From NCBI RefSeq assembly GCF_003259255.1, contig NZ_QGOL01000009.1:266848-330847 (forward strand): a stretch of DNA of 64,000 nucleotides. Direction: 5' to 3'. The position numbers and the translations under genes are program-made. This DNA comes from Algoriphagus litoralis. Lineage in GTDB: Bacteria; Bacteroidota; Bacteroidia; Cytophagales; Cyclobacteriaceae. This document shows positions 59,571 through 64,000 of the stretch, piece after piece (positions within the stretch are counted from its first letter, which is position 1; each line of letters opens with the position of its first letter). The notes beneath the pieces are model-generated. The model did not search any database, was not told where the DNA came from, and saw only the letters and a program-made list of their open reading frames with translations.

Positions 59571-60773
59571 TCAGGAAAATCGCTTTAGGGCCATTTCTGA
59601 CACTGTTCCACCGATAGAAAGTGAACTTGTAGCTGCAGGCGAAGGAGCATTTAGAACATTGATCGCGTGGGCAGATTCTCGGATTGCAAAATCGTCCAAC
59701 AATCCACCTGACCGATCGCAAGCCTGTGCGCGAACCCCTGCTCCGCCTTCCACCAAGTCAGTTTCTTGGATTTCTGGAATGAGTTCCTGTAATGCTTTAG
59801 TGAATGCTGATTTAGAAAACGAACGATAAATCTCACCAAATCCTGTTTTCCAGTATTTAGCAGCTACCTTTTGAAATCCAGGCCAGGCAAGCGTTTCTGT
59901 CAATTCACTCAGGTTGATTTGGCTTTTCTTGTAGCCTTCTCTTCTAAACGCCAAGACAGCATTTGGGCCTGCCTCGACGCCACCTTTCATCATTCTGGTG
60001 AAGTGGACTCCCAAAAATGGAAAATTGGGATCTGGCACAGGATAGATCAGGTTTTTTACCAAATATTCCTTGTCCTTTTTCAACTTAAAATATTCACCTC
60101 GGAAAGGAATGATCTTTACATCATTTGAAGTGGCATCATTCATCTGAGCGACCTTGTCTGAATAGAGTCCCGCACAATTGATGACCAGCTTGGCTTCAAA
60201 GGTTTTGCTTGAGGTTTCGATATAATTGATCTGGTCTTTATGGTTTATTTTCAGAACCTTATAATTAAGAAATATTTCTCCTCCTGCCTGAATGATCTTC
60301 CTACCGTAAGCCAAAGCGACTTGATAATAATCCACAATTCCTGTTTGGGGTACGTGAATCGCCGCAACACCTGCACAGTGTGGTTCGTATTCTTTGAGTT
60401 CCTCCAAAGTGATGTACCGAGTACCTACAAGACCATTTTGGAGTCCTCGGTCAAAAAGTGTCTGCAGGAGAGGCTTTTGTTCCTCACGCGTGGCAACGAC
60501 AACCTTACCGGTAATTTCGTGAGGAATTTTCTCGGCTTTGCAAAAAGCGAGCAATTCATGATATCCATTGATGCAATTGGTAGCTTTCAAAGATCCAGGC
60601 TTGTAATAAAGGCCTGAATGGATTACCCCGGAGTTGTTTCCGGTTTGGTGCTTGGCAAGTTGATCTTCCTTTTCCAAAATGGCAATTTTCAGGTCTGGCC
60701 TTGCTTTAAGAATTTTCAATCCAGTAGCCAAACCTACAATTCCACCTCCTACCAGTATTACATCGTATATCAT
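59571..60773 (-). CDS. lhgO: L-2-hydroxyglutarate oxidase
   Basis: From ATG 60773 the 400-residue flavoprotein has a DAO-type fold: IYDVILVGGGIVGLATGLKIL, HQTGNNSGVIHSGLYYKPGSLKATNCINGYHELL, FRGEYFKLKK and the C-terminal GGAGVRAQACDRSGGLLDDFAI. This matches LhgO, which oxidises L-2-hydroxyglutarate to 2-oxoglutarate, passing electrons to the quinone pool or O2. The TTG at 60782 is a less likely start. It ends directly against the convergent FMN protein gene. Confidence 0.92.
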   Translation of the reverse strand: MIYDVILVGGGIVGLATGLKILKARPDLKIAILEKEDQLAKHQTGNNSGVIHSGLYYKPGSLKATNCINGYHELLAFCKAEKIPHEITGKVVVATREEQKPLLQTLFDRGLQNGLVGTRYITLEELKEYEPHCAGVAAIHVPQTGIVDYYQVALAYGRKIIQAGGEIFLNYKVLKINHKDQINYIETSSKTFEAKLVINCAGLYSDKVAQMNDATSNDVKIIPFRGEYFKLKKDKEYLVKNLIYPVPDPNFPFLGVHFTRMMKGGVEAGPNAVLAFRREGYKKSQINLSELTETLAWPGFQKVAAKYWKTGFGEIYRSFSKSAFTKALQELIPEIQETDLVEGGAGVRAQACDRSGGLLDDFAIRESAHAINVLNAPSPAATSSLSIGGTVSEMALKRFS

Positions 60774-60940
60774 TCCTGTCAAATTTGGCTCAAATATACA
60801 TGCCGAAATGTGAATCCTCCATCATTCAAGCGTGTGTTGGAAACCTTGATTTTGCAAAATTTCACAGGGTTTCTGAACTAACCGTGCTGAGTTTCAATTT
60901 AACTTGCGTCTGTTTCCCAAAATCAGTGAATTTCCCATCA

Positions 60941-63418
60941 ATGCTTCGACACGTCTTTTTTGCAATTTTTTTCTTTTTTTCCACGGTATCATGGGCACAA
61001 TTTACGATCAATGGAAAAGTCACCGATGCCGAAACAGGCGATCCCATTCCATTTGCCAATGTGATTCTTCAGGGCACAACCACTGGGATTACTACGGATT
61101 TTGAAGGTAATTTTCTACTGAATCCCCGAATTTTAGCCGATAGCATAGTGGTAAGCTATTTAGGATACGTGCGACAGACCAAGGCTTTGGCTAAAGTCTC
61201 GGAGCAAACCATCAACTTCCAACTGCGTCCGGATTCCTTCGAATTAGAAGCATTTGTATTTGAATCTGGTGAAAATCCAGCGTTTGAGATTATCAGAAGG
61301 GCTGCCGAGCGACGAAAGGATTTTGATAAAAGAAGTCTCTCTGCCTATGAAACGAAGAATTATACCAAGATCGAGATTGACATAGACAACCTTTCAGAGG
61401 ATTTTCGCCAGCGCAAATCAGTTCAAAAAGTCACTGCCGTTCTTGACAGTATCCAAGAACTGACCAATGATGAAGGGGAAAAAATACTTCCGGTATTTTT
61501 CTCCGAGACAGTCTCAAAATTCTATTACCGAAACAATCCCGAGCTGCGAAAAGAAATCATAGAAAAGACCAAAGTTACAGGCGTGGGCATCACCGACGGC
61601 TCCACTACTTCACAGATTACTGGCTCCGCATTTCAAGAGTACAACTTTTATAAAAATTGGCTTTCTATTCTTAACAAAGACTTTGTTTCACCCATTTCTG
61701 ACAGTTGGAAATCATTTTATGATTACGACCTGCTAGATTCCGTGCTTGTAGGACAAGACACCTGCTACAAGCTGCAAGTCTATCCCCGCCGGGAACAGGA
61801 TTTGGCTTTTTCGGGGATGATTTGGATCAAGAAAGATGACTATTCCCTCAAGCAGGTGGATTTGACTATTCCCAAAGAAGCCAATCTAAATTTTGTAGAC
61901 CGGATCAAAATCCAGCAAGAATTGGGACCTAGTTCCGCAGGCCCTTTGATTCCTATCAAAACCAGGGTCTTGATCAAAATCGCCCAAGTGTCCGACAATA
62001 CAGCGGGATTACTGGCCAAATTCTATACCGCTACCGACAGTGTGCTTGTCAATGCACCCAAGGACACCCGTTTTTTTAATCAGGCAGTAGAATTATTGCC
62101 TGATTTTGGGATAATTGAATCTGATTTTTGGGAGAAAAACAGACCGGATCCTCTGAGTTCCGAGGAATTGGCAGTGCTCCAGATGGTGGATACATTGAAG
62201 ACGATTCCGATTATTCGATTCTACTCGGAAGGCCTGAAGTTTTTTGCCACGGGATATAAACCCATCGGCAAAGTAGATATTGGACCTTGGCCTGGATTCT
62301 TTAATTATAACAATATTGAAGGAATCCGGCTCGGAATGGGACTTCGAACGAATTACAAGTTCAGCAAAAAGTGGGAGCTGAAGGGGTATTTGGCCTATGG
62401 TTTCAAAGATGAAGAATGGAAATATGCAACCTCCGTGACCAGAATCTTGGATAGAAGCCATTGGACTACGGTGCAGGCTTATTCAAATAGGGAGATTGAC
62501 CAAGTGGGATTGGAGATTGCAAACCTTCAGGGCAATAGCATTTTCCTTGCCGCCAGTAGGTTTGGCACACTCCGAAGTCCCTACTTCAGTACCAATCATG
62601 GGCTCAATGTGCAACGAGAGTTTTTTAAAGGCTTTTTGGTCAAAGCAGGAGTGAATGTCAGTCAATTTGATCCGTTATATGACTTCTTTTATCTCGAAAA
62701 GGATACTAGAGAATATCGCTCCAACTTTGAAACCACCGAAATCAGGGCAGGAATCCGATATGGACGTGATGAGATCATCATCATCAATGACAACGAGCGT
62801 GCTTCACTCGGTTCGGTGAAGTGGCCGATTTTTGAGGTAAATTATGCCAAAGGAATGGATTGGTTAGGAGGGGATTTGGACTACCAAAAGCTGAGTTTAT
62901 ATGTCTATCACCGAATCAACTTAGGCTTGTTTGGAGTTGGAAGATATGAACTGGATGCTGGAAAAATCTTTGGAGAGGTGCCATATCCTATTCTGAAAAA
63001 TCATCTCGGAAATGAGACCCTGTTTTACACAACTGCTGCATTCAACACAATGAATTTCACGGAATTCACATCGGATCAATACTTCAGCATTCGGTACAGA
63101 CAGTCCTTTGAAGGCTTTTTGCTAAATTCTATACCACTTTTACAAAAACTGAAATGGAGACTTGTAGGCAATGTAAACGCGCTTTGGGGATCCGTGCGAG
63201 ATTACAATGTAGAAAATGTCCCAAGCGTAGATCCAAATGGCAATCCACTGAACACCTTTGGGCGCCTAGATTTTGGGACGCCCTATTTGGAATTGGGGTA
63301 TGGAGTTGAAAATATCTTCAAGTTCTTTCGGGTTGACTTTTTCCATCGGATGACCTATTTAGATAATCTAGGAGCAAAGCCCTTTCATGTAAAGGTGAGC
63401 GCGCAGTTTATTTTGTGA
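60941..63418 (+). CDS. DUF5686 outer-membrane protein with carboxypeptidase-like domain
   Basis: I place the start at 60941, giving 825 residues with signal MLRHVFFAIFFFFSTVSWAQ. Upstream ATG 60785 would add 52 unrelated residues overlapping the lhgO promoter. Residues about 20-105 are a carboxypeptidase regulatory-like domain (FTINGKVTDAETGDPIPFANVILQGTTTGITTDFEGNFLL). The rest matches DUF5686, with beta-strand-rich C-terminal part ending AKPFHVKVSAQFIL, as in an outer-membrane beta-barrel. The family has no known substrate and is related in layout to SusC/TonB-type proteins but lacks the plug. Divergent to lhgO. Confidence 0.9.
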   Translation: MLRHVFFAIFFFFSTVSWAQFTINGKVTDAETGDPIPFANVILQGTTTGITTDFEGNFLLNPRILADSIVVSYLGYVRQTKALAKVSEQTINFQLRPDSFELEAFVFESGENPAFEIIRRAAERRKDFDKRSLSAYETKNYTKIEIDIDNLSEDFRQRKSVQKVTAVLDSIQELTNDEGEKILPVFFSETVSKFYYRNNPELRKEIIEKTKVTGVGITDGSTTSQITGSAFQEYNFYKNWLSILNKDFVSPISDSWKSFYDYDLLDSVLVGQDTCYKLQVYPRREQDLAFSGMIWIKKDDYSLKQVDLTIPKEANLNFVDRIKIQQELGPSSAGPLIPIKTRVLIKIAQVSDNTAGLLAKFYTATDSVLVNAPKDTRFFNQAVELLPDFGIIESDFWEKNRPDPLSSEELAVLQMVDTLKTIPIIRFYSEGLKFFATGYKPIGKVDIGPWPGFFNYNNIEGIRLGMGLRTNYKFSKKWELKGYLAYGFKDEEWKYATSVTRILDRSHWTTVQAYSNREIDQVGLEIANLQGNSIFLAASRFGTLRSPYFSTNHGLNVQREFFKGFLVKAGVNVSQFDPLYDFFYLEKDTREYRSNFETTEIRAGIRYGRDEIIIINDNERASLGSVKWPIFEVNYAKGMDWLGGDLDYQKLSLYVYHRINLGLFGVGRYELDAGKIFGEVPYPILKNHLGNETLFYTTAAFNTMNFTEFTSDQYFSIRYRQSFEGFLLNSIPLLQKLKWRLVGNVNALWGSVRDYNVENVPSVDPNGNPLNTFGRLDFGTPYLELGYGVENIFKFFRVDFFHRMTYLDNLGAKPFHVKVSAQFIL

Positions 63419-63572
63419 TTAGTAAAGAAAAAATTAAGTAGTTTCACTAAATGCTTTGTATAAAAAAACTTTACTTTAATGGGAAATAAGCATCTCAAGG
63501 TTTGATTGGAATAGGATATATCATAGATGTTTAGGGCCAAATAAACCAGAATTAATTTAAACCCATTTTATC

Positions 63573-64000
63573 ATGAACTTCTCTTTTAATTCAGTTCTTA
63601 TCGGATTTTTTCTCGTTTTCATGACTTTTTCCCAATCCACTTTTTCTCAAACCGAACCTGAGACATTTACCGCAAAAAATGCGGTTTATCTCGAATTAGG
63701 AGGAAGTTCTGGAAGATATGCGGTCAACTACAGCAAGATTTTTCATCAAAAAGGTAAGCTGAAGCTGAATGCCAGTGCAGGTTTTTCTATGTGGCGTGAC
63801 AAATTAAATTCTAAAACTACTTGGCTTCCCGTTGTTCCTTTAGAGGTATCAGCCTTTTATGGTAAGTCAAACAGTCATCTGGAATTGGGTTTTGGAATCA
63901 CTTCTAATTTAGGCAGAACTTTAGATTTTAATTCTGAAACATTAGAATTAGAAGATAAAGTGGTTTTTGATGCATTTATTCCTGTAAGAATTGGTTATCG
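63573..64000 (+). CDS. Outer-membrane beta-barrel-type protein, 3' end outside window
   Basis: The ATG at 63573 opens a reading frame that runs to the window edge. It begins with a signal peptide (MNFSFNSVLIGFFLVFMTFSQSTFSQ) and then alternating strands (AVYLELGGSSGRYAVNYSKIF, LKLNASAGFSMWRDKL, LEVSAFYGKSNSHLELGFGI), typical of small outer-membrane barrels in Bacteroidota. C terminus and family are unseen. It lies 154 nt after the DUF5686 gene. Confidence 0.72.
   Translation, partial: MNFSFNSVLIGFFLVFMTFSQSTFSQTEPETFTAKNAVYLELGGSSGRYAVNYSKIFHQKGKLKLNASAGFSMWRDKLNSKTTWLPVVPLEVSAFYGKSNSHLELGFGITSNLGRTLDFNSETLELEDKVVFDAFIPVRIGY

Overview
The window looks like chromosome of a Bacteroidota bacterium, most likely order Cytophagales and close to Algoriphagus or other Cyclobacteriaceae. 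The signs are many lipoproteins and Sec-exported proteins, TANNTTTG-type promoter boxes with few clear Shine-Dalgarno sequences, a split transketolase, and families typical of this phylum (DUF5686, DUF2490, DUF4136, DUF4377, DUF6992, GH30, a GH71/99-like lipoprotein, a bacterial GH3 acyl-amido synthetase). The genus is inferred from gene content, not from a marker gene. I saw no rRNA, tRNA, CRISPR array or intact insertion sequence.

Layout. 1-15 kb: a GH30 glycosidase cut by the window edge, small secreted proteins, a DUF937 protein, a TerC/Alx membrane protein, a tricorn-type protease, a CPA1 Na+/H+ antiporter, a disordered acidic protein, a DUF2490 protein, an exported beta-carbonic anhydrase, a GH71/99-like lipoprotein and a GNAT acetyltransferase. 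15.0-17.4 kb: a repeat-rich junction with a 22-bp perfect palindrome, then a strikingly AT-rich islet of three unrecognised envelope-type genes with related downstream spacers. 17.4-30 kb, mostly minus strand: an FAH hydrolase/M23 peptidase/Bcp/TktA/TktB run, a META lipoprotein, an SGNH esterase, an LD-carboxypeptidase, a hydrolase/ECF sigma/membrane protein operon, PBP4, DUF423 and YggS. 30-39.5 kb, plus strand: GH3 enzyme/LysE pair, small envelope proteins, YjdM, a hydrolase-OsmC fusion, DUF427, a BCCT transporter and the ergothioneine genes egtB-egtD, which together suggest a thiol and redox-stress neighbourhood.

39.8-43 kb: a metzincin-type lipoprotein, then a decayed HTH antitoxin-like remnant divergent from a Fic protein whose catalytic-motif histidine is a proline. 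43-49.8 kb: a tightly coupled minus-strand operon, MntR-type regulator, solute-binding protein, ABC ATPase, two permeases, thioredoxin-like protein and mnmE. The first permease carries a second DtxR/MntR-type domain at its C terminus, and the upstream intergenic region holds at least five dyad symmetries. 49.8-64 kb: glycosyltransferase, dapD, a TPR lipoprotein, an exported DnaJ-zinc-finger-like protein, DUF4332, a HerA-like ATPase, a BaiN-type flavoprotein, an Hpt-like protein, a YheT-like hydrolase, a glutamate-synthase-like FMN protein, L-2-hydroxyglutarate oxidase, a DUF5686 protein, and the start of an outer-membrane-type protein.

The items most worth following up are the transporter-regulator fusion with its dyad cluster, the H-to-P Fic protein with its broken HTH partner, the AT-rich islet with paired spacers, and the coupled GH3-LysE genes.
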